Origin: Nesterenkonia sandarakina
GTDB lineage: Bacteria > Actinomycetota > Actinomycetes > Actinomycetales > Micrococcaceae
Assembly (NCBI RefSeq): GCF_003003175.1
Contig: NZ_PVTY01000014.1
Coordinates: forward strand, 1 to 64,000
DNA length: 64,000 nucleotides
Direction: 5' to 3'
In this document: positions 25,908 to 33,749 of the stretch, piece after piece
How positions within the stretch are numbered: position 1 is the first letter of the stretch
Layout: the number at the start of each line of letters is the position of its first letter
Position numbers and translations under genes: made by a program
The notes under the pieces: model-generated
The model's input: the letters and a program-made list of their open reading frames with translations, nothing else
The model's database searches: none
Told to the model about the DNA's origin: nothing

Positions 25908-28577
25908 TCAGCTGACCTTCTCCAGTGGAGCATATCGCAGGAGGAGTCGCTTCTCGGACCCGGCGAAGCTCACCTTGGCCACGGTCTTGGCGCCGGATCC
26001 TTCGACGGCGAGCACCTCACCGACCCCGAAGCGCTGGTGGCTGACCCGGTCGCCGGGGTTCAGGCTGGGGATCTCGCGATCCGGATCCACCTGGCTCGGT
26101 GCCGCGCCGCGGGTGGCCCCGGGCAGCGAGGAGGAGGTCTTCTTGCTGTCCGCCGCACCGTAGATGGTCGCGCCGGAGCGTGGCGCGCCGGAGCCGTAGG
26201 AGGTCGAGCCGGAGCCGGCGCCCCAGCCGCCGCTGAGGCTGCCCGCCCCGCCCTGGATGGAGCCGCCGAAGCCGGAGGATCCGAAGCCTGCCGAGCCGAA
26301 GCGCGGTCCGCGGGAGGACGTCGAGGACGCGGCGCTGACCTCGATGAGCTCCTCGGGGATCTCGCCGAGGAACTGGCTCGGCGGATTGAACTGGTGCTGC
26401 CCCCAGAGGTGGCGGGACTCCGCGCGGGAGAGGTAGAGGCGCTGCCGGGCGCGGGTGAGCCCCACGTAGGCGAGCCGGCGCTCCTCGGCGAGCTCCTCGG
26501 GATCAGACATCGAGCGCGAGTGCGGGAAGATGCCGTGCTCCATGCCGGTGAGGAAGACCACCGGGAACTCCAGGCCCTTGGCGGTGTGCAGGGTCATCAG
26601 GGTGACCTGTCCCTGCTCCACGGCCAGCCGCTGAGACTCCTCGTCACCGGCCGCCGGGATGGCGTCGGCGTCGGCGACCAGCGAGACCTGCTCCAGGAAG
26701 TTCGCCAGCGCGCCGGGGCCCTCCGGCAGGTCCGCTCCGGCGAGACCGGCGTCGGTCTCCAGGAGGTCCTCGCCCTGGACGACTCCCCCGACGCCGGCGC
26801 CTCGGGCAGAGTCTGCCGCGGCGGCCTCGGTCTCGTACTCCTTGACCACCGCCACCAGTTCACCGAGGTTGTCGGCGCGGGACTCGTCCTGGAGGTCCTT
26901 GGACTGGCGCAGCGCCTCGAGCATGCCGGACTGTTCCAGCACGGCCTCGAGCACGACCGAGGGCCTGCCGTCCTGGTTGAGCTGGATCAGGTCATCGATC
27001 ATCCGCACGAAGGAGGCGATGGCCTTGAGCGAGCGGGTCGCGATCCCGGGGGCCTGCTCGGCCCGGCGCAGCGCCTCCAGGAAGGTGGTCCGGTCACGGG
27101 TGGCCAGGGTGGCCACGGCGCCTTCGGCCCGCTCGCCGATCCCCCGTTTGGGCTCGTTGAGGATCCGGCGCAGGTTGACGTCGTCGTCGGGGTTGTTGAC
27201 CACCCGCAGGTAGGCCAGCGCGTCCTTGATCTCCTTGCGGTCGTAGAACCGGGTGCCGCCGATGACCCGGTACGGGATGCCCCGGTTGATCAGACGCTCC
27301 TCCAGCGAGCGCGACTGGGCGTTGGTCCGGTAGAACACGGCGACGTCGGAGGGCCTGATGCCCTCGGCGTCCCCGAGTGAGTCGATGGTGCGCGCGATCC
27401 ACTCCGCCTCGTCGTTCTCGGAGGGAGCCACGTGCAGCACCACCGGGGAGCCCTCGCCGAGTGCGGTCCAGAGCTTCTTCTCGGTCCGGTTGGGGTTCTG
27501 TGAGATCACCGCGTTCGCGGCGTTGAGGATCGTCTGCGTGGAGCGATAGTTCTGCTCCAGCTTGATCGTGGTGGCATCGGGGTAGTCCCGCGCGAATTCG
27601 ACGATGTTGCGGATGTCGGCGCCGCGGAAGGCGTAGATGGACTGATCCGAGTCGCCCACCACGGTCAGCTCCGCCCCGGGGGTGGGGACCTGCGTCATCG
27701 CGTCCCCGGTGGTCTCGGTGGGGCCGGTCAGCTGGCGGACCAGTCGGTACTGGGCGTGGTTGGTGTCCTGGTACTCATCGACCAGCACGTGCCGGAAGCG
27801 CCGCCGGTAGCTGTCCAGGATCCGCGGGAAGGCGTCGAACATGTAGACGGTCTCGGCGAGCAGGTCGTCGAAGTCGTAGGCGTTGGCCGCGCGCAGCCGC
27901 TCGGTGTACTCGCGGTAGACGGTCGCGACGGCCTCGGAGAACGGCTCATGGGCGGCGGTGGACTGGAACTGGTCGGCGTCGACGAGTTCGTTCTTCAGCG
28001 CCGAGATCTTGTTCTTCAGCGCGCGCGGCGCGAATCGCTTCGGGTCCAGGTCGTGGGACTTCGCGATGGTGGTGATCAGCCGCAGCGAGTCCGCGCTGTC
28101 ATAGATGGTGAACGTCGAGCGGCGCCCAAGATGGGCGGCCTCGGCGCGCAGGATCCGCACGCAGGAGGAGTGGAAGGTGGAGATCCACATGCGCTCCGCG
28201 GAGGGACCGATCATCTCGGCGATGCGGTCCTTCATCTCTCGGGCGGCCTTGTTGGTGAAGGTGATCGCCAGGATCTCGTGCGGGCGGGCGGCGCCGCTGC
28301 GCAGCAGGTGCACCACCCGGCGGGTCAGCACCCGGGTCTTGCCGGAGCCCGCCCCGGCCACGATCAGCAGCGGGGAGCCGGTGTGCAGCACTGCCGCCTG
28401 CTGCTCGGGGTTCAGCTCGGTGACCGCGTCGGCGGAGGGCTCTGCGGCCGGGGACTGATCCTGCTGCAGGACGGCGGGCCCGCCGTCGTCGTGGTGCCCC
28501 GGACGCCCGGCGGCGCTCGCGGGCTTGCGGGACTGCTCGGCGGGTGCGGCTTTCGGCGGGGTGAAGAGGAAATCCAT
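25908..28577 (-). CDS. pcrA: UvrD/Rep-family DNA helicase PcrA
   Basis: 889 residues, an SF1A 3'-5' helicase active in repair and replication-fork processing. Motif I (Walker A) VAGAGSGKTRVL lies near residue 74, followed by ITFTNKAAREMKDR (Ia), DEYQDTNHAQY (II), GDSDQSIYAFRGA (III), LEQNYRSTQ (IV), TLHTAKGLEFPVVFL (V) and VGLTRARQRLYL (VI). An N-terminal extension of about 55 residues and a Gly/Ser-rich linker (about 765-830) precede a C-terminal Tudor-like module (GDRVSHQRFGVGEVLAVEG) that in PcrA contacts RNA polymerase. TAGACT lies 9 nt before ATG 28577. Confidence 0.96.
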   Translation of the reverse strand: MDFLFTPPKAAPAEQSRKPASAAGRPGHHDDGGPAVLQQDQSPAAEPSADAVTELNPEQQAAVLHTGSPLLIVAGAGSGKTRVLTRRVVHLLRSGAARPHEILAITFTNKAAREMKDRIAEMIGPSAERMWISTFHSSCVRILRAEAAHLGRRSTFTIYDSADSLRLITTIAKSHDLDPKRFAPRALKNKISALKNELVDADQFQSTAAHEPFSEAVATVYREYTERLRAANAYDFDDLLAETVYMFDAFPRILDSYRRRFRHVLVDEYQDTNHAQYRLVRQLTGPTETTGDAMTQVPTPGAELTVVGDSDQSIYAFRGADIRNIVEFARDYPDATTIKLEQNYRSTQTILNAANAVISQNPNRTEKKLWTALGEGSPVVLHVAPSENDEAEWIARTIDSLGDAEGIRPSDVAVFYRTNAQSRSLEERLINRGIPYRVIGGTRFYDRKEIKDALAYLRVVNNPDDDVNLRRILNEPKRGIGERAEGAVATLATRDRTTFLEALRRAEQAPGIATRSLKAIASFVRMIDDLIQLNQDGRPSVVLEAVLEQSGMLEALRQSKDLQDESRADNLGELVAVVKEYETEAAAADSARGAGVGGVVQGEDLLETDAGLAGADLPEGPGALANFLEQVSLVADADAIPAAGDEESQRLAVEQGQVTLMTLHTAKGLEFPVVFLTGMEHGIFPHSRSMSDPEELAEERRLAYVGLTRARQRLYLSRAESRHLWGQHQFNPPSQFLGEIPEELIEVSAASSTSSRGPRFGSAGFGSSGFGGSIQGGAGSLSGGWGAGSGSTSYGSGAPRSGATIYGAADSKKTSSSLPGATRGAAPSQVDPDREIPSLNPGDRVSHQRFGVGEVLAVEGSGAKTVAKVSFAGSEKRLLLRYAPLEKVS

Positions 28578-28676
28578 GGTGGGCCCAGTCTAAGCGCCGG
28601 AGCTGACACTCACACGGCGCAGCAGCGGCCCGAACCTCTGCCAGACTGGAGGGACTCAGATCTATCCAGGAGGGCC

Positions 28677-29405
28677 ATGTCCAAGCGGCGCAAGAAGGTG
28701 CGGGGCAACCCCGCACGCGAGGCCACGGAGCCGGAGTCTTCAGGGATCCCCGGAGCACCGGGCGGGCTCCGGGCGTTCCGTCGCGCGCGCCGAGAAGGCC
28801 TGGATCCCTCCACGACGCCCAAGCGCCGCGACGACGTGCGCGACGGATACCTCAGCGCGGCCAGCCAGCGCGCCGGTGAGGGCACCGACTCAAATCCGCA
28901 CCTGCTGCTCTACGCGCTTCTGGGGCTGATGGCGTTCCTCTTCGCCTATCTGCACCTCTACGCGCTGCCGCAGATGAACTATTTCGCCGGCGGGTTCTCG
29001 ATGCCGGACAGCCGGCTGCTCGGCTACTCGGTGGAGGACATCGAGCGGCTGCGCAATGTCATGGACGCCGACGGCACCGGCCAGCTCAGCTTCCTGCACC
29101 GCACTGCCGGGATCCTGTTCCCGCTGTCCTTCCTGTTCGCGAGCTGGGCGGTGGTCGGGCTGGCGATGCGAGGCAAGGTCTTCCGCTGGATCGTGCTCTC
29201 CGGCGCCGTGGCCCTCGCGGCCGTGGACATCACGGAGAACTTCCTGATCGATCGGATCCTCACCATGGAGCCCCTGGATGAGGGACTTGTCGCGGTCTCC
29301 TCCGGATTCACCGTCGCCAGCTGGGCGCTGCTGATCGTCCTGGGTGCGGTGGTGATCGGGTCAGTGGTGATGGGCCTGATCCGCCAGGGTGTGGAACGGC
29401 CCTAG
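28677..29405 (+). CDS. Multi-pass membrane protein, unrecognised
   Basis: 242 residues starting MSKRRKKVRGNPAREATEP. After a basic hydrophilic arm of about 80 residues come a first helix (LLLYALLGLMAFLFAYLHLY) and, after an external segment, three more helices (IPF-type LFPLSFLFASWAVVGLAM; VLSGAVALAAVDITENFLI; WALLIVLGAVVIGSVVMGL). AGGAGGG precedes ATG 28677. It is divergent from pcrA. No family recognised; the DITENF motif in a helix is reminiscent of several actinobacterial unknowns. Confidence 0.82.
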   Translation: MSKRRKKVRGNPAREATEPESSGIPGAPGGLRAFRRARREGLDPSTTPKRRDDVRDGYLSAASQRAGEGTDSNPHLLLYALLGLMAFLFAYLHLYALPQMNYFAGGFSMPDSRLLGYSVEDIERLRNVMDADGTGQLSFLHRTAGILFPLSFLFASWAVVGLAMRGKVFRWIVLSGAVALAAVDITENFLIDRILTMEPLDEGLVAVSSGFTVASWALLIVLGAVVIGSVVMGLIRQGVERP

Positions 29406-29539
29406 TCATAGGCACGGTCCCAGGCTGCTGGGTGAAACACCCTCGCCTGCTTCACCCGACGCCTGCCGCCGGCTCCGCAGGTAGGATGGTGCGGTGCCGC
29501 GCAGGACGCACGGCATGCCCGGCGATCATCGCCGTCCAA

Positions 29540-29615
29540 CCCTCCGTAGCTCAGGGGATAGAGCACCGCTCTCCTAAAGCGGGTGTCGCAGGTTCGAATC
29601 CTGCCGGGGGGACCA
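29540..29615 (+). tRNA. tRNA-Arg (anticodon CCT)
   Basis: A full cloverleaf with encoded CCA. The acceptor stem CCCTCCG/CGGGGGG has one T-G wobble, the D arm starts TAGCTC, the anticodon stem CCGCT/AGCGG encloses loop CTCCTAA with anticodon CCT (reads AGG), and the T arm is GCAGG-TTCGAAT-CCTGC. The discriminator base is A. No integrase or att-like repeat adjoins it. Confidence 0.95.
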
Positions 29616-29782
29616 GACGAACCGCAGAGCCGCGTCCAGGTCACAGTTTCGCCTGGCCAGGGATCCTCACGGGTGGCACAGCGACCGCTCGGAGACATCG
29701 GGCCTGGGGCAGTGTCGCAGAACACATCTACAGTAGACCTAGCCGGCCCGCTTCGGACCGGGGCTACCTAGAGGAGAGTGAC

Positions 29783-29932
29783 ATGTCCGAGATCAATTTC
29801 CAGGATGAGGTCCTGCGCAAGCTTCGGTCCCTGGAAGAGTCGGTCCAGAGAATCGAGGAGGAGCTGCGTCTCCTCAAGAACGACCGGCCAGGCGTGGAGG
29901 ACGAACACACGGACTACACGACGCGAGGCTGA
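29783..29932 (+). CDS. 49-residue acidic coiled-coil protein
   Basis: Starts at ATG 29783 behind GAGGAGAG, a strong ribosome binding site. The sequence NFQDEVLRKLRSLEESVQR continues into IEEELRLLK with leucines and isoleucine in heptad positions, predicting a short coiled coil of about 30 residues, followed by an acidic tail. No membrane segment. No family recognised. It lies between tRNA-Arg and a minus-strand nucleotidyltransferase-like gene; a palindromic TCTACAGTAGA lies about 55 bp before the start. Confidence 0.72.
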   Translation: MSEINFQDEVLRKLRSLEESVQRIEEELRLLKNDRPGVEDEHTDYTTRG

Positions 29933-29960
29933 GTCGGGCAGAAGCTCTGAGCACCCCGGA

Positions 29961-30470
29961 TCAGAGGCCCAGATGGCGTTGCAGCGACTCGGCCCGCTCC
30001 GCGCGTCCCATCAGCCGGTAGGCCTGGCTCCACTCCTCGGGGCGTGCCATCTGCAGGCCCCGCCAGAGATGGCCCGGTCTCGCCGGAATGCTCACGACCC
30101 GATCCGTGGATTCCAGCGCGAAGCCGACCAGCACGTCGATGCTGTGGTCACCGGCGTCGACCAGCAACGCCGCGGCGGTGTGGAAGATCCCGGAGCGTTC
30201 GCGCCTCCGGTGCGGCAGACCCGACGCGTCGAGCACCTCCTCGACCCGCTGGACCACCCGGTCGCGCGCTGCTGCCGAGCCCTCTCCGGCGATCGGCGCA
30301 TCGACCACCAGGTCCCAGTCGTGGACCTCCTCGATGAGTCCCAGGCTCGCGAGCAGCCCGGATCCGCCGACCACGCTGTCGATGCCGGCGTCGCTCAGCG
30401 AGGCCTGAAGCAGCGTCACGGTATGCAGCGACGGGATCCCAGGGTCGGCAGGCTCGGCAGCGGCATCCAT
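29961..30470 (-). CDS. Nucleotidyltransferase-fold-like protein, function uncertain
   Basis: 169 residues. GGSGLLASLGLIEEVHDWDLVVDAP near residues 25-50 resembles the minimal nucleotidyltransferase motif GGS-x(n)-DxD, although the usual second Asp position reads D-W-D-L-V-V-D. A later acidic residue in HSIDVLVGF could be the third carboxylate. No partner HEPN or toxin gene is adjacent. TATCGT ends 6 nt before ATG 30470, indicating a leaderless transcript. Activity is not proven by sequence. Confidence 0.65.
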   Translation of the reverse strand: MDAAAEPADPGIPSLHTVTLLQASLSDAGIDSVVGGSGLLASLGLIEEVHDWDLVVDAPIAGEGSAAARDRVVQRVEEVLDASGLPHRRRERSGIFHTAAALLVDAGDHSIDVLVGFALESTDRVVSIPARPGHLWRGLQMARPEEWSQAYRLMGRAERAESLQRHLGL

Positions 30471-30476
30471 GCAGCC

Positions 30477-30482
30477 ACGATA
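30477..30482 (-). promoter_or_regulatory. Leaderless -10 element of the 30470 gene
   Basis: TATCGT on the minus strand ends 6 nt before ATG 30470; no Shine-Dalgarno sequence is present. Confidence 0.45.
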
Positions 30483-30610
30483 TCCGCCCCGGAGTGTGAC
30501 ATTGGCCCTGATCAGGAATCGAAGCCCACCCCGCGCGGTTGGCCTGTGCAGAACGGAGGGGCGTCTCATCCGTGGACACCCCGACCACCTCGCAGAAAAG
30601 GACCTCTTCC

Positions 30611-31717
30611 ATGACTTCTTCCGCCCAGGCCAGCCAGCTGCAGGACAAGCTCTTCTCACCGCTCTCCCTCGGTGCCATCGAGATGCGCAATCGACTCGTG
30701 ATGGCCCCGCTGACCCGCATCCGCGCAGGAGAGGACGGAGTGCCCAACCAGATGATGGTCGAGTACTACACCCAGCGCGCGTCGCTCGGACTGATCGTCA
30801 CCGAGGGCACCTTCCCGGTGATGGAGGGGCGCACCTGGATCGGCCAGCCCGGCCTGCAGACCGCCGAGCAGGTCGCCGGCTGGCGCAGGGTCACCGATTC
30901 CGTGCACGCCGCCGGCGGCAAGATCGTCGCCCAGCTCATGCACGGCGGCCGCATCGGTCATGAGCTGATCTCCGGCACCGGCCGCGTCGTCGCCCCCAGT
31001 GCGCTCGCCGCCCCTGGCGAGATCCGCACCCCTGAGGGCAAGTCCGCCCACCCGGTGCCGCATGCGCTGACCATCGAGGAGGTCGCGCAGACCATCACCG
31101 ACTTCACCCAGGCCTCGCGCAACGCGATCGAGGCGGGCTTCGACGGCGTTCAGCTCCACGGCGCCAACGGCTACCTGCTCCACGAGTTCACCGCCCCGGG
31201 CTCGAACACCCGCACCGACGGCTACGGCGGCTCGCCGGAGAACCGGGCTCGGCTCTCGGTGGAGGTCGCGGCGTCGGTGTCCGAGGCGATCGGCGCTGAC
31301 CGCACCGGCATCCGGCTCTCCCCGCAGCACAACATCCAGGGCGCGATGGAAGCGGACCACGACGACGCGCTGGCCACCTACCGCGCGATGGCGGAGGGCT
31401 TCGCGCCGCTGGGGCTCGGCCACATCGATGTGCTCAACGCGGACCCCGCGAGCGAGATCGTGCAGATGATCCGCACCGTCTCCGGCGCCCCGCTGGTCGC
31501 CAACTCCGGCTTCGGCGTGCAGACCACCCGTGAGGAGGCCGTGCGGCTGGTCGAGCAGGACCTGGCCGAAGCCGTGGGTGTGGGCCGCTCGGTCATCGCC
31601 AACCCGGACCTGGCTCTGCGCTGGGAGCAGGGACTCGAGGAGAACCAGCCCGATCCCTCGACGTTCTACGTCGGTGGCGAGCGCGGCTACACCGATTACC
31701 CGGCGCTGCGGAACTGA
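30611..31717 (+). CDS. Old Yellow Enzyme family NADH:flavin oxidoreductase (ene-reductase)
   Basis: 368 residues, TIM-barrel FMN enzyme. Hallmarks: RNRLVMAPLTR near residue 26, AQLMHGGRIGH, the substrate-site pair in GFDGVQLHGANGYLLHEF (His with Asn), then TRTDGYGGSPENRARL and VGVGRSVIANPDL for the phosphate site. It belongs to the classical OYE group (NemA/XenA-like), which reduces activated alkenes and nitroesters with NAD(P)H. AAGGAC precedes ATG 30611. It is divergent from the nucleotidyltransferase-like gene and convergent with the GH10 gene. Confidence 0.92.
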   Translation: MTSSAQASQLQDKLFSPLSLGAIEMRNRLVMAPLTRIRAGEDGVPNQMMVEYYTQRASLGLIVTEGTFPVMEGRTWIGQPGLQTAEQVAGWRRVTDSVHAAGGKIVAQLMHGGRIGHELISGTGRVVAPSALAAPGEIRTPEGKSAHPVPHALTIEEVAQTITDFTQASRNAIEAGFDGVQLHGANGYLLHEFTAPGSNTRTDGYGGSPENRARLSVEVAASVSEAIGADRTGIRLSPQHNIQGAMEADHDDALATYRAMAEGFAPLGLGHIDVLNADPASEIVQMIRTVSGAPLVANSGFGVQTTREEAVRLVEQDLAEAVGVGRSVIANPDLALRWEQGLEENQPDPSTFYVGGERGYTDYPALRN

Positions 31718-31727
31718 ACACCGCGGA

Positions 31728-33008
31728 TCAGTCCTGAGGAACGCGCAGCTCCAGATGGACCGCTCCGGGCGCATCGAGGTGGAACTCGGCGGTGACGCCG
31801 TCGAGTTCCACCTCGTAGCCGCCGAGGAATCCCTCGAGGTTCAGGCTGCCTGACTCGTCGGTGCGCAGCGGCGTCTCCGGAGTCCACCATTCGCCCTTGA
31901 TGAGCTCGTGCAGCCGGTCGTAGGCAGGCTTGGGGCTGCCGTCGCGGCGCAGCAGTCCGCCGGGGGCGTTGAGCCACATGCCCTTGTCCGGCAGGCCCCA
32001 GTAGGTCAGGGACTCCACCGCGGGGTGACCGAGCAGCCGCCGGTAGTGCGCCTCGACCTCTTCGGCCTGGCGCGCCTCGCCCTCCTCGGTGGAGGGCCAC
32101 TGCTCGGCTGAGACCTGCCAGTCGTTGAGGTCTGAGATGTGTTCGGGCACCGGGGTGCCGGAGAGGATCGTGGTCTCGGTGAAGTGGATCGGGATGTTGT
32201 AGCGCGAGAAGCGCTCGAGCACGGTCAGCGTCTTCTCCTCGCCCCACGCGCCCTGGTGCATGTGGGACTGCAGGCCCAGCCGGTCGATCTGGATCCCCGC
32301 CTCCAGTGCTGCCTCGATGAGGCATTCGTAGGCGGTGGACATGTCAAAGTCGTTGAGCAGCAGCGTGATGTTCGGGTTCGCCGCCCGCGCCTCCTCGAAG
32401 GCCAGCCGCATCATGGCGATCCGCCCCTTCTCCCGGGCCAGCGTGGTGACCCCGTTGGGCTCCGCCGTGAACACCGGCATGATGACGACCTCGTTGATGG
32501 CGTCCCAGGTGTCGATCACCCCGGCGAAGTCCTGCACGTCGCGGCGGATCCGCGCGCGCAGCGCCCGGTCGATCTCCTCGACCTCCATGCCGCGCAGCCA
32601 CGGCGCGGTCAGCGTGTGCCACAGCAGCGGGTGTCCCTTCACGCCCACCCCGCGGTCCTTGAACCAGTGCGCGGCGGCGAGCAGCTCCGCGGTCTTCGGC
32701 TCGCCGCGGACCGGTTCGAACTGGCCCCAGTAGAAGGGCAGCGTGGCCTTGTTGAACAGCGCCGTCCAGCGCTGCGCGAACTCGGCGTCGGCAGCCTCGT
32801 CCTGTGAGCGTCCGTTGATCCAGTCGATGAGCTCGAACCCGATGCACCCGAATCCGAAGGCATGATCCCGCTGCCGCACCAGGACGTCACGACCGGCGAG
32901 CGGGGCGCCGTCTGCCCCGGTCAGGGTGACCGTCGCCTGGGCCCGACGGTGGGAGAGGCTGGGGTCATGGCCGAGGGAGGATCCTGGCGGGCTGAAGAGC
33001 GAGGTCAT
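31728..33008 (-). CDS. Glycoside hydrolase family 10 (endo-beta-1,4-xylanase-like), no signal peptide
   Basis: 426 residues. The GH10 barrel shows FNKATLPFYWGQFEP, GHPLLWH, the acid/base Glu in DTWDAINEVV and the nucleophile Glu in PIHFTETTIL, plus LTYWGLPDKGMW. A small N-terminal beta domain (ATVTLTGADGAPLAGRDVLV) and a C-terminal beta segment of about 45 residues flank it. No signal peptide or Tat motif is present at the chosen ATG 33008 or the longer 33044 start, so it should act inside the cell on imported xylooligosaccharides, or leave by another route. No xylose operon surrounds it. Confidence 0.87.
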   Translation of the reverse strand: MTSLFSPPGSSLGHDPSLSHRRAQATVTLTGADGAPLAGRDVLVRQRDHAFGFGCIGFELIDWINGRSQDEAADAEFAQRWTALFNKATLPFYWGQFEPVRGEPKTAELLAAAHWFKDRGVGVKGHPLLWHTLTAPWLRGMEVEEIDRALRARIRRDVQDFAGVIDTWDAINEVVIMPVFTAEPNGVTTLAREKGRIAMMRLAFEEARAANPNITLLLNDFDMSTAYECLIEAALEAGIQIDRLGLQSHMHQGAWGEEKTLTVLERFSRYNIPIHFTETTILSGTPVPEHISDLNDWQVSAEQWPSTEEGEARQAEEVEAHYRRLLGHPAVESLTYWGLPDKGMWLNAPGGLLRRDGSPKPAYDRLHELIKGEWWTPETPLRTDESGSLNLEGFLGGYEVELDGVTAEFHLDAPGAVHLELRVPQD

Positions 33009-33050
33009 GGCTGAAGTCTGCCATGTCCCTGTGATCCAGCGCACAGCGTC

Positions 33051-33749
33051 TCATCGGATCCGCCTGAACCCCTCGGTCTTCTTCGCGGGCCCGGAGACCA
33101 GGATGATGTCGTCGGCGGCCAGCACCGTCTGAGCCGTCGCCGGCTCCCAGCCGCCACGGGCGTGCTTCACGGCGGTGATCGTGACCCCGTGGCGCCGGCG
33201 CACGTCGAGCGCGCCCAGCTCCCGGCCCAGGATGCCCTGGTGCGGGGTGGTCTTGGCCAGGGCGTAGTCCTCGTCGATCAGGATGTAGTCCTGCAGGCTG
33301 CCGCGCACCATATGCGCCACCCGGCGGCCCATGTCCTGCTCCGGGAAGACGATGTGGCGCACCCCGAGCTGCTCCAGGATCGCCCGGTGCGGCTCGCTGA
33401 CCGCCTTGGCCCACAGCTCGGGGATGTCGAACTGCAGCATCAGGGAGGTGGCCAGGATGCTGGCCTCGAGGTTGGAGGCGATGGCGACGACGACGTGGTC
33501 GAACTCGTCCACGGCGAGCTGTCGCATCGCCTCCTCGCTGGTCACATCGGCGGCGGCCACGTGGGTGAGCCGCCCGTTGAGCGACTGCACCACGGATTCG
33601 TCGCGGTCGACCCCGAGCACCTCGGTGCCGTGGGCCATCAGCTCCAGCGCCAGCGCCCGGCCGAACCGGCCCAGCCCGATCACTGCGACCGAGTCGGGAC
33701 CGGCGACATCACCGGGGTCGGTTCCTCCGAAGAGCTTGAAATTAGCCAA
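33051..33749 (-). CDS. ktrA: Potassium uptake regulatory subunit KtrA/TrkA (RCK domains)
   Basis: 232 residues: RCK_N Rossmann domain with VAVIGLGRFGRALALEL near residue 20 and the acidic end of strand 2 (GVDRDE), then an RCK_C domain (LGRELGALDVRRRHGVTITAV). This cytoplasmic ring gates the KtrB channel in response to nucleotides (and in several species c-di-AMP). The TTG start at 33749 is preferred: AAGGAAAGG lies 7 nt upstream and it overlaps the ktrB stop by 8 nt. A longer ATG start (33776) would lack such a site. Confidence 0.9.
   Translation of the reverse strand: MANFKLFGGTDPGDVAGPDSVAVIGLGRFGRALALELMAHGTEVLGVDRDESVVQSLNGRLTHVAAADVTSEEAMRQLAVDEFDHVVVAIASNLEASILATSLMLQFDIPELWAKAVSEPHRAILEQLGVRHIVFPEQDMGRRVAHMVRGSLQDYILIDEDYALAKTTPHQGILGRELGALDVRRRHGVTITAVKHARGGWEPATAQTVLAADDIILVSGPAKKTEGFRRIR

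Noticed and set aside
23712-27380. 1222-codon plus-strand open frame across sucD, sucC and pcrA
   Set aside because: Antisense shadow in very GC-rich DNA; spans three proven genes and has repetitive LGDD-type composition without domains.
29540-29615. tRNA-Arg as an integration (att) site
   Set aside because: No integrase gene and no direct repeat of the tRNA 3' end seen nearby.
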